64,000 nt of DNA, from the NCBI GenBank assembly GCA_022539475.1, contig VCMS01000028.1, positions 216,534 through 280,533 of the forward strand, read 5' to 3'. Of this stretch, positions 49,748 through 59,217 are shown piece by piece. Every line of letters starts with the position of its first letter. Positions within the stretch are counted from its first letter, which is position 1. A model generated the notes under the pieces. It did not search any database. It was given only the letters and a program-made list of their open reading frames with translations, and was not told the origin of the DNA. The position numbers and the translations under genes were made by a program. The DNA comes from Gracilaria domingensis (Eukaryota; Rhodophyta; Florideophyceae; Gracilariales; Gracilariaceae).

Positions 49748-50554
49748 CATGCCCCGGCGCGGCGCGCGCACGCGCGGTCGCGCGACGCCGCGCCGCAGGG
49801 CGCGCTCGATGTGGTCGAATTCCGCGCGCAGCGCGCGCTGGATGAGCGGGGTTGTGGCGCTCTTGAGGAGCGCCTTGGCGGCGAGGACGGCCTGCCACTG
49901 CGCGTCATCGCAGCGGCGCGTCCATGCGATGCAGCGCTTCAGCACGACGGGCAGTGGCGGCGACTCGTCGACCACCTCGCAGGCGCCCGCGGCGCTCATG
50001 GCCGCCGCGTCGACCACGTCGCCGCGCAGCAGCAGCGCGTTCGCCAGCCGCGCGCCCAGAAACAGCGGGAAGGTGACGGACGACGCAAACTCGGGCGAGA
50101 TGTGCAACGCGGTAAACGGCGTATGAAAGGAAGTACCAGCATCGCAGTAAACAAAGTCGCAGTGCATCAACATGGTGACGCCAATGCCAACCACGCGTCC
50201 AAACACAACGGCCACCACGACCTTGCGACAGCGCATGAGCGCGTCCATGAAGGCGCGCGCCGCGCGCACGGCGGCGGCGGCGCGATGCGGCGTGGCGAAC
50301 ACGTCGAGGTCCATGCCGCTGCAGAAGGAGCGCGTGGTGCCGGCGGCGGTGAGCACGACGAGGCGCGTGCTGTCGTCGTCGCTGACGGCGCGCAGCGCGG
50401 CGGCGGCGGCGTCGTACAGCGCGACGTCGAGCGCGTTGAGTCGGCGCGGGCGGTTGAACGCCAGCTCGACCACGCCCTCGCCGTGCGCGCGGCGCAGCAG
50501 TACGCGCGCGTCGTCATCGTCGCCGTCGCCGGCGCCGTCGCGCGACTGCCGCAT
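49742..50554 (-). CDS. Enoyl-CoA hydratase/isomerase family, probable delta3-delta2-enoyl-CoA isomerase
   Basis: 270 aa. The crotonase fold is plain: GVVELAFNRPRRLNALD, then TTRSFCSGMDLDVFATP (first oxyanion-hole region), VVGIGVTMLMHCDFVYCDAG (second), and HISPEFASSVTFPLFLGARL. The Glu in SPEF occupies the place used by isomerases, and the second hydratase Glu is not obvious, which favours ECI over hydratase. There is no obvious N-terminal target peptide; the C-terminus (RRGML) is not a standard peroxisomal signal. A truncated duplicate of its 5' half lies at 60,300-60,635. Confidence 0.8.
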   Translation of the reverse strand: MRQSRDGAGDGDDDDARVLLRRAHGEGVVELAFNRPRRLNALDVALYDAAAAALRAVSDDDSTRLVVLTAAGTTRSFCSGMDLDVFATPHRAAAAVRAARAFMDALMRCRKVVVAVVFGRVVGIGVTMLMHCDFVYCDAGTSFHTPFTALHISPEFASSVTFPLFLGARLANALLLRGDVVDAAAMSAAGACEVVDESPPLPVVLKRCIAWTRRCDDAQWQAVLAAKALLKSATTPLIQRALRAEFDHIERALRRGVARPRVRAPRRGML

Positions 50555-51050
50555 CGTTCGCGCTCGCGCCGCTCGCGGCTTCCCTGCGCGCCCAGCGCAA
50601 CGCTACACCGCCTAGCTTCATGCAAACATCCACGTGTGTGTGTACGCACACACGCCTCGACAAAAAGCTCTTCGTTTTTTGTTCACATCCAACAAAACAT
50701 GGCTGCCACAACCCAACGCAACGCGACGTGACCCGCGACTCGTGCGGCGCCCAGAAGCGGAGCGCTTTCGGAACAGCGTGAGCAGCTTCTTCTACGGTCG
50801 TGCCTCGGGCGCCATTATCCGCCATGCACACGCGCTCGAATCAAGCAAGCTTTCACTGTGTTTGTGTCACCGCACTAGGTGACACGATCTCAGCAATTGC
50901 GTCCAGCACACATGCACCGCCATCGTCGTTACACACAGCGCCTTCGCAGCGGCCACGCACACGCTCGGAGCTATCTTCTTCCCAGTCGCGCATTTCCCCC
51001 CACCATGGCAGGACGCCTGACTCTTTTTAGTCAGTGACTAACGCTGCCGG
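50555..51050. other. Promoter and flank of the isomerase gene, upstream of the Harbinger insertion
   Basis: No gene is supported. It is duplicated at 60,636-61,170 with roughly 90% identity, and that copy additionally repeats a GGCGGAGCGCTTTCG unit. Confidence 0.6.
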
Positions 51051-51053
51051 TAA
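51051..51053. repeat. Left target-site duplication TAA of the Harbinger element
   Basis: TAA precedes the element's first base; the identical TAA follows the last base at 54,884-54,886. Three-base T-W-A duplications are the hallmark of PIF/Harbinger insertion. Confidence 0.8.
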
Positions 51054-51370
51054 GAGCATCTCTATCAAAGACCCAAAATCCTATTTATTTAGGATTGACG
51101 TCAGAAGCGCAACCCTATCAAGTGTCTAAAACTCAAAACATTTGGGTAGGGACCCAAACTTCTTCCCAAACTCGAACGAGTTTAGACAGAAATTTGGGTC
51201 TCTGCCTAAATTTCAAAACCACTCATGTCTCGCCACGTTTTGCTGCTCTCTGATTCAGCAATTGGCGCCAACTCCAAACAGAAACACTCGTGTGTCGCAT
51301 ATCTTGACAAACGCATTCCCTCAGCAATGTCCTCTCGTGACATTTCGTTCCTACAACATCAAGATCCAAC

Positions 51371-52379
51371 ATGAACACCACCAGAGGCCTTAACTTTACT
51401 CCAAATGAGGATCTCGGCCTGGCGCGATCATAAATATCTGCATCCCAATCTACTACGGAGCAAAACGCAGACACTTTTTGGAAAGCTGTGGCAAACGTTT
51501 ACACAAAACAGCCTAAATGCTTTCGTTTTTGCATTCGCAGTAGTTTAAGCTCACCCTGGACTACTGTGGCTCGTACAGCACACAAGTATTTGGCAGCTAA
51601 AAAACTATACCGCGCAAACATCCCCTCTGATAAAACAGAAAGAGAACCAGTGAGGAACATAATGATCTCGTACCAGAACAACAACAAGAACAAGTTTAAG
51701 TATAAAGGGGAGCTACAAACACCTAGTGTCATTCGCTTTGTTGCCGCCATACGACTACTCTCAACTTGCCCAAAGTTCTCTGGACAAGTAGGAGGTAGCT
51801 CACAGAACGCCGCTGGGTACAAACCAAGTCGGAAACGAAATCAAGAAACAGAAAACATAACATTGTCGGACGAGCATCCAGCACAGATTTTGATGACTAC
51901 TCCATGAAGTGCCCGCCCAACAGGGGCAAAAAAGCGCAGGGCAGAAGAGCAAACGGAACGCAACCTCTCCAAAGTAGCTAAAAGTATGGATGCCATGTCT
52001 GCAAGCATCCGAAACTCAGCGGGAAACAAGAAACTGGCAGCTTCGAATAGCACTACAGCTCAAAATTTTGCACCGCATGTTTTTATAGCCAACAAAGACA
52101 AACAGGAGATTGGAAGATTTGATGCAGAAGGCAGCGCTGTTCGGCGGTTTCGAGGAGAGTGTGAACGATGTCGGTGATTTCAATCAACAAAGACCGAAAA
52201 GCCTCTCTCTTCGAGTTGGAAGCACTTCGCCCTACCAATTGACGGATGGCGGCCAAAGCAGCACCGGTGATCCACAAGAAGAAAGCCATGGTGCAGGATA
52301 CGCAGAAACTCAAATCCTTTCAGTCGTCACGAATAGTGAGGAAAGACTTTCAGACGTTGCTTCTGATCGGAACTGCTGA
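51371..52379 (+). pseudogene. Harbinger Myb/trihelix-like accessory gene, degraded
   Basis: The frame starts MNTTRGLNFTPNEDLGLARS and, after a stop at 51,431, continues ISASQSTTEQNADTFWKAVA, which is the SANT/trihelix pattern (R-G-x-x-F-T-x-x-E-D ... F-W-x-x-V). It runs on to 51,907 where a second in-frame stop falls. It then reads KKRRAEEQTERNLSKVAKSM and loses frame near 52,100 (the alternative frame has MEDLMQKAALFGGFEESVND). This DNA-binding partner normally helps the transposase bind the ends. Two stops and one frameshift make it non-functional unless unannotated introns remove them, which seems unlikely. Confidence 0.65.
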
Positions 52380-52397
52380 AAAGTGAGATTCCCTGTG

Positions 52398-52428
52398 GCG
52401 TCTACGGCGCCGCAGGCGCCGTAGACGC
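52398..52428. repeat. Palindrome with 14-bp arms and a 3-base centre
   Basis: GCGTCTACGGCGCC and its reverse complement are separated by GCA, just after the accessory gene and before the end of the minus-strand transposase. It may act as a hairpin terminator between the convergent transcripts. Confidence 0.8.
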
Positions 52429-52457
52429 TTTGTAGTAAGGTTAATGCCGGGCGTGGA

Positions 52458-53816
52458 TCAAGCTTGGAAGCCCCGAAGTGCCCACAAGTGGATTGTCAGC
52501 GTTTGATAAAGTTGTTGGTGTCGCTGTGCGTTGGGCACAAGATCAAACTGCTTTAATAAAAAGGGCAACCCTTTGAAACCTGAGGTGTTATCGTTTCCAT
52601 CGTTGTGCTCTTCCGTGGTGATTTCTAATGATGGCTCTTGGGAAAACTCCTCAACTATGCTCACAGGCTGCCCATATTCGTCTGCTTCGCTTCGTAGTTC
52701 CCCGCACACGTCCATTTCTACTAACATGTTATGCAAGATTACACAAACCTAGCTGATGAGAACAATTTTCTCGTCACTCCAATCGAACATCCCCTGTCGT
52801 AGTATCTTAAAGCGGCCTTGTAGGCAACCGAAAAAGTGTTCGATATATGTTCGTTTTCCTTCTTGCGCTTTGGTCATTGTTGTTTCTCGTGCATTCACTG
52901 GCGCATGGTTGGGACCGACAAATATCGCCAATGGAGTGTAGATTCCGTCTACCAAGTAATACAGCAGGCCATTGCGAACAGATCCATTGACCTTATAGCC
53001 TTCCGGTAGAGTCATCCTTCTCTTGTTCGATAGAATGTCTATGAAAAGTGGGCTGCTACCCACAGCAGTGAGGTCGTTGTTCGTAACGCATCGTCCGGCG
53101 AACCAATGCCAGCAATACACGTTGTGGTCACAAAGAGCCTCACAACTTATCGATGCGAGCTTTTTATCTTTGGGGTTATGGTACTGTCCTTTCAAGGACT
53201 TTGGACAGTTTTTCCAATGCAGATGCATGCAATCGATGCAACCAATATAGCCAGGAAATCCAGACTCGTTGTATTGCTTTTCAATAGCACGAAATTCTTG
53301 CAATGTTGGTTCACAGCTGAGGTATATAGGCCCAAACCTATTAAAGATATTCTGAAGCACCATTTGAAAATAGTACCGCTGGCTTTCGGAAGACATCTTT
53401 AGCATGACGTCTATTTGATCAAAGGAAGGACCGGGTGCTAACTTGCGTAGTGTGCCGAGAATTTTCTGGTGTGATGAATGGCCTAAAACACTACCAACAT
53501 TTAATCGTTGCTGCAATCGCGGTCCACCCTGTCGAAGTACTTTGTGAAGTATCCAATACAGCGCAAGGGATATGCGAAATATTTGGCGAAAGCGAGATGC
53601 TGGATACACAGGATTTGTGCACAGATAATTCGAAAACCAATCGCAATGGTCTCGACGGACTGTTGCAGTCAATGGTTGACGCCCAGAGTATGGTGTGTGA
53701 ACACTAATTGCAATGGGCAGTAGGGCTGTGAGAGCCGCCATACTGCGTGCGGCTCCTTGCTCTTCGGTGTCACTGAATGTGATAAACTCGTCTTCTTCAG
53801 AGGAGGTGTCGCTCAT
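52458..53816 (-). pseudogene. Harbinger DDE transposase (DDE_4/Plant_tran type), one in-frame stop
   Basis: The ATG at 53,816 (SDTSSEEDEFITFSDTEEQG) starts the protein; the frame is open further upstream only with a TTG start. The HTH-like region ends in NPVYPASRFRQIFRIS. The DDE core follows with GYIGCIDCMHLHWKNCP (first Asp), NDLTAVGSSPLF, LLYYLVDGIYTP (second Asp) and EHFFGCLQGRFKILR (Glu). A TAG at 52,751-52,749 interrupts just before the conserved VCVILHNMLVE motif, after which 92 codons continue in the same frame to 52,458. All catalytic residues lie before the stop. The product would be truncated unless read through. Confidence 0.8.
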
Positions 53817-53829
53817 TTTCGAAGGAGCT

Positions 53830-54690
53830 TGTGTGGTGCAAAACCCTCGACGGGAAAACAACAAGCCGCGTCGCGGACGAGCACCTCAGGGTGTTCAGGC
53901 CCTGCTCCCTGTGAAGGGCAGTCGAGCGGCAGAACCCTCCGATAGGGCCAACACGAGCCGGGTGTAAATCCGGGTGGCCCCGATCTGGGCGCGCAGTCGG
54001 AGGTAGAAGGGGTAGAATCGGCGTAGGTATCCGGATGGTTCCGGCGAGCCACAGCGAGTGGGGGTATCCAGCCCAACGGTATGGGACGACAAAAGATCAA
54101 CAAACGAGCCGCACTGCGGAGCACTGACTCGCGATAAGCGGGAAAACTCCCGAGACAAATAAAACAAACCTACAATGTAGGGCAGAGTAGCGAAAGCCGT
54201 AAGACGGAAATGACAACAATAAAATAGATAGGAAAAGTGCCGTGACGACGGATTAGTACTCCTCAGGGACGGAGGTTGGTTGATCAGCCCGGAATTGCGG
54301 CGGTATTCCCCAGGATGGGGCTGGTGACCGTGCGCAAGCGGCAAGAAGATCAGAGCCAAAGGCCTCGTTGAGGTTTACTTCCCGTACAGTGGCGGCAAGT
54401 GCCGCCACTTATATACGGCACTTGAAAATATCAATTAAAATATCTAACTGTCCGGCGCTGCCGGCCAATACATTACAGGTGTGCAACCGTGGCAGGCTTG
54501 CCACGGCGCACCCGCTATCGGGCCAACTTGGCACACGTGTGCAGAAATACTACCCTTCCTAGGCATACCCCAAAATAGGGGCACTACCCCAGTAGCCTCT
54601 CATAACCTGAGGTGTCGAAGCCGGTAACGGATCAACAAACTATGAAAAGCACCTCGGTGCATCCCCACAAAGGGCGTTTTGCTCTACAGC
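53830..54690 (-). promoter_or_regulatory. Hairpin-rich leader of the Harbinger transposase gene
   Basis: About 860 bp of non-coding sequence upstream of the transposase ATG. It shares ordered blocks with 11,875-12,950 (see that entry). It contains a TATATAAG box near 54,409-54,416 (minus strand) and several perfect hairpins: 54,388-54,409 (10-bp arms, 2-base loop), 54,487-54,506 (CCGTGGCA arms), GCACACGTGTGC near 54,532 and CTGCTTC-AAAA-GAAGCAG near 54,705. Confidence 0.55.
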
Positions 54691-54883
54691 TTGGGCACAA
54701 GAACTGCTTCAAAAGAAGCAGAAGAGTGTGCATGATCTCCGCATATGGAAGTGTTCTTGCAACACGTCGACGACACGTTTTGGCCATCCCAGCACTGATA
54801 GGGGTGCGTACTGGCGGCTAAACCAAATTTTACACAAATGGGCTGTTTGGAACTTTGCTTTGGGTTTTTTGATAGAGATGCTC

Positions 54884-55406
54884 TAACACCATGCATACAC
54901 GATCGGAAACATAGGCCCCGATAGCCAATACTGAATAGCGCTACTCTGCTGGCAGTTGGTGGGGGTGTTGTCGAGATCCGACTCGGATCATCCGAGATAA
55001 CAAATATCTAAAACACCGGCGTCCAGTTGGCGTGCAGTGCCGCTCCCACCTCTGGAGTCCCACGCATCATGCGTGGGACTCCAGAGGTTGGTGACGCATG
55101 CAATTGGTTTGTGGTGTGACGCGCCAAGCGGCCTGAGGCCCACTGTTGAGACTCTCAACTTGAGAGTCGTGAGAGCGCGTGTCTGTGTTGCTTGAGCGCA
55201 TTACCGCACGCCTGGCGTCAGAATAGAATAACCCATTTCGTCGCCTCCAACGGAGCCCTTGCTAGCACAAGCACGAGGATCCTGACCCCGTCGCGACAAC
55301 CTGAATGCTCATACCTTTCTCGCGCAACCAACCCCTTCCTCTGCACACACTCCCGAGTTAAGGGACTAGCCGGGCGGAAGCGCTCTTGCCAGAAGCGCCT
55401 CGCAGT
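54884..55406. promoter_or_regulatory. 5' region of the first TIR-NB-ARC gene, with three inserted palindromes
   Basis: Compared with the duplicate at 61,171-61,642, this region carries three inverted duplications (54,975-54,995; 55,048-55,088; 55,145-55,168). It is otherwise about 88% identical up to roughly 55,290, after which the two copies become identical. No gene is supported within it. Confidence 0.65.
55048..55088. repeat. Perfect palindrome, 20-bp arms, single-C centre
   Basis: Bases 55,048-55,067 and 55,069-55,088 are reverse complements around C at 55,068. The duplicate locus has only one forward copy of most of the arm, ending CACGCATGCAATTGG. Here the forward sequence resumes at ACGCATGCAATTGG after GTTGGTG. 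Confidence 0.95.
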
Positions 55407-57788
55407 ATGCCGCGCAACGCATCCTCCTCGCAGTCACCTCCATATCGCATCTTCCTCAGCCATGCTGGCGAAGACAAGGAAACGATAGCCCGTCCACTGT
55501 ATCACGGCCTTCGTCGCCATGGCCTTTCGGTGTTCCTAGATGAAGAGTCTTTCCGTCTTGGCGATGATTGCCCAAAGGAGATGGATGACGCATTGAAAAC
55601 CGCTCCGATTGGCATCTTCATATTGAGTCCGGAGTTTGTTGCCAAGTTTTGGCCAATGCGTGAGCTTTTGACATTTGTCCGACGCTATGAAAGCGCCATC
55701 GAGGCCAACGAGACTCCGCCATTGCTTATATCTGTATTCTATCGTTTTACCACACACGAGTGCCGCGATTCGAACATCTTCCACAAATACGGAAATGTGT
55801 TCAATGAGCGCGGGCTTTTCAAACGTGCAGCAGACGGTGTTATCTCGCTCAAAGATATCCTACACGCCTTGGACGTAGCCGCCAAACTGTGGAGTATCAG
55901 GAACGACTCCAACGCAGACAACTCCACCCGCCCGGGGATGACGCTCAACCGAGAATCTTTTGTTGAAAGGGTGTTGGAACAGATTTTGGAACACCTTGGA
56001 ATTGAGAGACGTAATGCTGTGAATGAACGACATGCTCGCGATGGTTCTCAACGTGAACAGCGAGATGTGTATAAGAGGAGCAAGAATGTGCCACCAAACC
56101 CACCCAGATTGACTCTGAATTACGACGATCTCTCAACATGTGAAGGAAAACTGAAGAAAGTGGTGTTGAGTGAGACTGGGAGTCGAATTGTTGCTGTAAT
56201 AGCGACCGGAGCAGGTGGGGTTGGCAAAACGTGCGCCTTGAGAGGACTTGCTGAAGACAATGAGGTCAGTGAGGCGTTTCCCGGAGGGATTCTGTACATT
56301 CAGCTCCGAAATGATGCGAAAACGTCTGATGCGATACACGGAGTCGCAAACATTGTCGATCGCACTGGTGGTTCCGCATTAGGAAGAGGCATCAAGGCGA
56401 CGACTAGTATCAAAGAAGCATGTGATGAGGCTTCCAAATGGTTTGAGCCACAAACATGCCTGTTTTTGGTAGATGATATCTGGCAGGGTAACGGTATCGA
56501 CTCCAATGTGTTATCAACTCTTGGGCTCATGGTGAACACGGACAGCCGAATGGTGTACACAACCAGAGACGACCATTTTCTTAGCCGAGCTAACAAAGTA
56601 ATTGAGTTCAAAGAAAAGGAACCGTTTAGCGAATTATCACGGCAAATATTGATGAATCATGCAGGCTTTGGAAAGGATACTGAGCTGGACGGTAAGAACA
56701 TGGAAGCGTTTAAATACTTTCTCACACTGTGCCAAGGACTTCCGCTTGGGTTTGGAATTGTGGGTAGTTCTGTATGGAGTTATTCACGATATTGCCAGAG
56801 CAAACAAGCGGCATGGTCAGAGTTCCACAACCACATTTTGTCGAAACGAAAAGATTTGATGAATACCGAGGCCGTGGAGTATGGCAAACTGCCGAAGATT
56901 GTAGATCTCTCTCTTGAAGTACTGCAGAAGAGGAATGTGAATGGAAAGTTTGAGCAGTGGTTCCGGGCGTTGTGTGTTGTTCAGAAACAGCAAACTGTTT
57001 CAGCTGAGATGCTTTGGAAGTTGTGGAGCTTGAAAACATTAGAAGAAACTGAAGCGGTGGTAGAATGGTTTGCTAGTGTGTCCATTGTGCAAATGACGAG
57101 AAAGGGTGGTTCCGTGTTCATTACGTTGCACGACTTGATCCTAGATATCGCCGCTAGCAGGGCGACAGAGAACAAGGAAACGCAGATGTTTTTCCAGACA
57201 CTCCTTCACAACTATGTTTCATGTGCTCGACGAAAGAAGTTGACTCACAAAATGACACCTATACCCGAAGCCGAGAGTGATGTTGAAGAGAACGTCGCAG
57301 ATGGAGCGACCGACCAAAGAAGTGCAAATTTGGGGTTATGCCTTGCTTGGTGGGATGCTGAAGATGATGGGTACATACACAACAACGTTTGCAGAATTCT
57401 TCGCCATGCGGTATATGTTAACGAGCTACTGTGGTTGCTGTCGCAACCACAATGGGTGATACAGCGACTGGTGAAAGACGGCTTTTACAGTATCGAACAA
57501 GACCTGGAGCACGGAAAAGCGGTGTGCAATGACAACGTTTGTCAACATGCCAATCGTAAGGAGCATCTTGAAATGATCGTAAGGGCTGCTAGGCTGAGCG
57601 CTGTGTTTGTGAACAACAACTGCTGCAAAGAAGAGGGGTGGTTCCAGATGCACGGGCGGTTGCTGTGGCACGCCACGCAGAGTGAACTGACGAGCGAATT
57701 CGTGAAGAAGATGGAAAGGGAAGCTCCGAGACCATGGCTAAAAGCGTGTTCTTATAAACTGTTGAGGCAAGCGGGCGACTCCGCATAG
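55407..57788 (+). CDS. TIR-NB-ARC immune-type receptor, copy 1
   Basis: 793 aa from the ATG at 55,407. The TIR domain is at about 12-150: YRIFLSHAGEDKE, then LSVFLDEESFRLGDD, then FWPMRELLTF with the NADase Glu at 86. The NB-ARC domain is at about 235-560, with P-loop TGAGGVGKTCALRGL (about 264), Walker B LFLVDDIW (about 352), MVYTTRDDHF (RNBS-B), CQGLPLGFGIVGSS (GLPL) and LHDLILDIA (MHD-like, about 575). A helical region follows to 793. A TAG stops it at 57,786, but the same frame continues directly into a WD40 domain (57,789-58,818). The original gene was therefore probably TIR-NB-ARC-WD40. The TIR would cleave NAD+ and the NB-ARC would form an ATP-dependent oligomer upon ligand sensing by WD40. 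Confidence 0.88.
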   Translation: MPRNASSSQSPPYRIFLSHAGEDKETIARPLYHGLRRHGLSVFLDEESFRLGDDCPKEMDDALKTAPIGIFILSPEFVAKFWPMRELLTFVRRYESAIEANETPPLLISVFYRFTTHECRDSNIFHKYGNVFNERGLFKRAADGVISLKDILHALDVAAKLWSIRNDSNADNSTRPGMTLNRESFVERVLEQILEHLGIERRNAVNERHARDGSQREQRDVYKRSKNVPPNPPRLTLNYDDLSTCEGKLKKVVLSETGSRIVAVIATGAGGVGKTCALRGLAEDNEVSEAFPGGILYIQLRNDAKTSDAIHGVANIVDRTGGSALGRGIKATTSIKEACDEASKWFEPQTCLFLVDDIWQGNGIDSNVLSTLGLMVNTDSRMVYTTRDDHFLSRANKVIEFKEKEPFSELSRQILMNHAGFGKDTELDGKNMEAFKYFLTLCQGLPLGFGIVGSSVWSYSRYCQSKQAAWSEFHNHILSKRKDLMNTEAVEYGKLPKIVDLSLEVLQKRNVNGKFEQWFRALCVVQKQQTVSAEMLWKLWSLKTLEETEAVVEWFASVSIVQMTRKGGSVFITLHDLILDIAASRATENKETQMFFQTLLHNYVSCARRKKLTHKMTPIPEAESDVEENVADGATDQRSANLGLCLAWWDAEDDGYIHNNVCRILRHAVYVNELLWLLSQPQWVIQRLVKDGFYSIEQDLEHGKAVCNDNVCQHANRKEHLEMIVRAARLSAVFVNNNCCKEEGWFQMHGRLLWHATQSELTSEFVKKMEREAPRPWLKACSYKLLRQAGDSA

Positions 57789-58818
57789 GCAGTTGTTCGA
57801 GGCGCAGGAGAAGTGCTATGCATGCGTGAGGAGGACGACGAGATCTGGATTTTGTGGTCCGCACCAAAGATGCTGCGCGTGGGTAGGTTTCACCGAATCG
57901 TGTGTACTCTCAAAGAGGTACGACTGCAAGGAGAACACGATGATCATCATGTCGAAAGCGCTTCGTTCTCCTGTGCCGGGCGAAGCGTCGTGACTGCTCA
58001 CTCAAATGGATGCATTCGTGTGTGGGACAGGGAAACGGGAGCGTTGAAGCGATGTGTGGAGCACAACTGCGAAAACCACGAGCGATTTGTTGCGTTTTGC
58101 GCGGAAGGCACACGAGTTGCGTGTGAAACGACGAATCACTCCATTCGACTGTTTGACACGCTGAGCGGCACAGCAGTCGGGCAGCCGCTCAAAGGTCACA
58201 CGGGCATGGTGGCTTGCGTAGCAATGAGCGCAAATGGCACGTGCGTCGTGTCATGGTCGAAGGACTATTCGGTGCGTGTGTGGGATGCTCACAGCGGCAA
58301 CGCCGTGGGTCAGCCGTTCCCAAATTACACGGGCTGGATGGGCTGCGTGGCAGTGAGCGCGGATGGTACGCGCATCGCGTCGGCGTTGGAAGGTTGCACG
58401 GTGTGTGTGTGGGCGCTTGTGTGTGACGCTCTCAGTAGCAACGCCATTTGGCTGCAGTCCAAAGTGCGCGATCCCGGAGATGCGGTGAGCTGCATGGCAA
58501 TGAGCGCGGACGGCACGCGCCTTGTGTTCGGGACGATGTACGGCAGGTTGTGTGTGTTTGACGCGCACAGCGGCAACGCCGTGTGGGAGACGTACAGAGG
58601 CCACCTGACCTTCGTGAACTGCGTGACAATGAGCGCGGACGGCACGCGCATCATGTCGGCGGGGTCCGGGGACGAGACTGTGTGCGTGTGGGACACGCGG
58701 CGCGTGCCGGCTCGGTTGCCCGGAATAACGGAAATCCAGGTGGGTACACTTGTAGGTGCCGTACTCCCTTGGTTTTTGTTTTCTCTTTTTTGCTTTTTTG
58801 CAGATCTCGAACCGGTAG
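57789..58818 (+). CDS. WD40 domain in frame with the TIR-NB-ARC gene, one 64-nt intron
   Basis: Exons are up to 58,739 and 58,804-58,818. The intron 58,740-58,803 starts GTGGGT and ends in a long T-rich tract plus TTTGCAG. Splicing yields ...ITEIQISNR and stop. Without splicing, the pyrimidine tract would encode a false membrane helix. Five or six WD repeats are visible, with GxVACVAMSANGT, VRVWDAHSGNAVGQP and CVWDTRR signatures. The frame is continuous with the TIR-NB-ARC gene across one TAG; the first ATG after it is at 57,813. An 87-nt removal (57,700-57,786 or so) could skip the stop, but its borders are weak. Either a separate cistron, read-through, or a single nonsense mutation. Confidence 0.75.
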
Positions 58819-59217
58819 AAGTTTCGTCGGCTTGGTTGCGGGGCATTGCTTTGGTACAGTTAATGGTTTTCTTATCAATCGGCTGGTTGATGCTTGGTAA
58901 ATCAGCCAAGGTGAGCGACCACGCCGACGACGGCTCCTCCGTGGTGCTTGGCACCTGCGAGATTCCCCTTCAACATGTGCGCCGCGACCTGTTTGTTGCG
59001 CTTGTTTATACCAGTCTCCTCTCGTGCCGTATTATACGCTGACGTACTCTCACATACCACAATTTTGCGAACAACACCTTCATTCCCACCTTCACAAATC
59101 GCTCCTCATCAATAGCCTTTTCATCACGTTCATTCCCCACTGCCTTGCAGAGCAGAGCTGCCGCTCGCAGATGCGCGCGCTGACAGCGGCTTACAGCGCG
59201 CCTGCGACGGGCGCGCA
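58819..59217. other. Region between the WD40 gene and the Nudix gene
   Basis: It holds the 3' UTR of the WD40 gene and the 5' end of the Nudix gene. A good 3' splice site (CCACTGCCTTGCAG, ending 59,150) suggests an upstream Nudix exon, but its donor could not be placed in frame. Confidence 0.4.

Larger units (their letters stand above)
51054..54883. mobile_element. PIF/Harbinger DNA transposon, 3,830 bp
   Basis: The left end GAGCATCTCTATCAAA and the right end (same bases on the other strand) form a perfect 16-bp terminal inverted repeat, extending imperfectly to about 28 bp through CCCAAA. It is flanked by TAA duplications. It holds the two genes of the family: a Myb/trihelix-like accessory gene on plus (about 51,371-52,379) and a DDE transposase on minus (52,458-53,816). 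A hairpin-rich 5' leader with a TATA-like box lies upstream of the transposase. The same locus in the tandem duplicate (61,160-61,180) lacks the element. Both genes carry breaks, so it is probably not autonomous now. Confidence 0.9.

Noticed and set aside
57700-57786. An 87-nt in-phase intron that would remove the stop between TIR-NB-ARC and WD40
   Set aside because: Its donor (GTGAAG) and its acceptor context (no pyrimidine tract before CATAG) are weak compared with the clear introns in this window; kept only as an alternative.
58740-58960. Two transmembrane helices at the end of the WD40 protein
   Set aside because: They are encoded by a canonical intron's pyrimidine tract and by sequence past the spliced stop.
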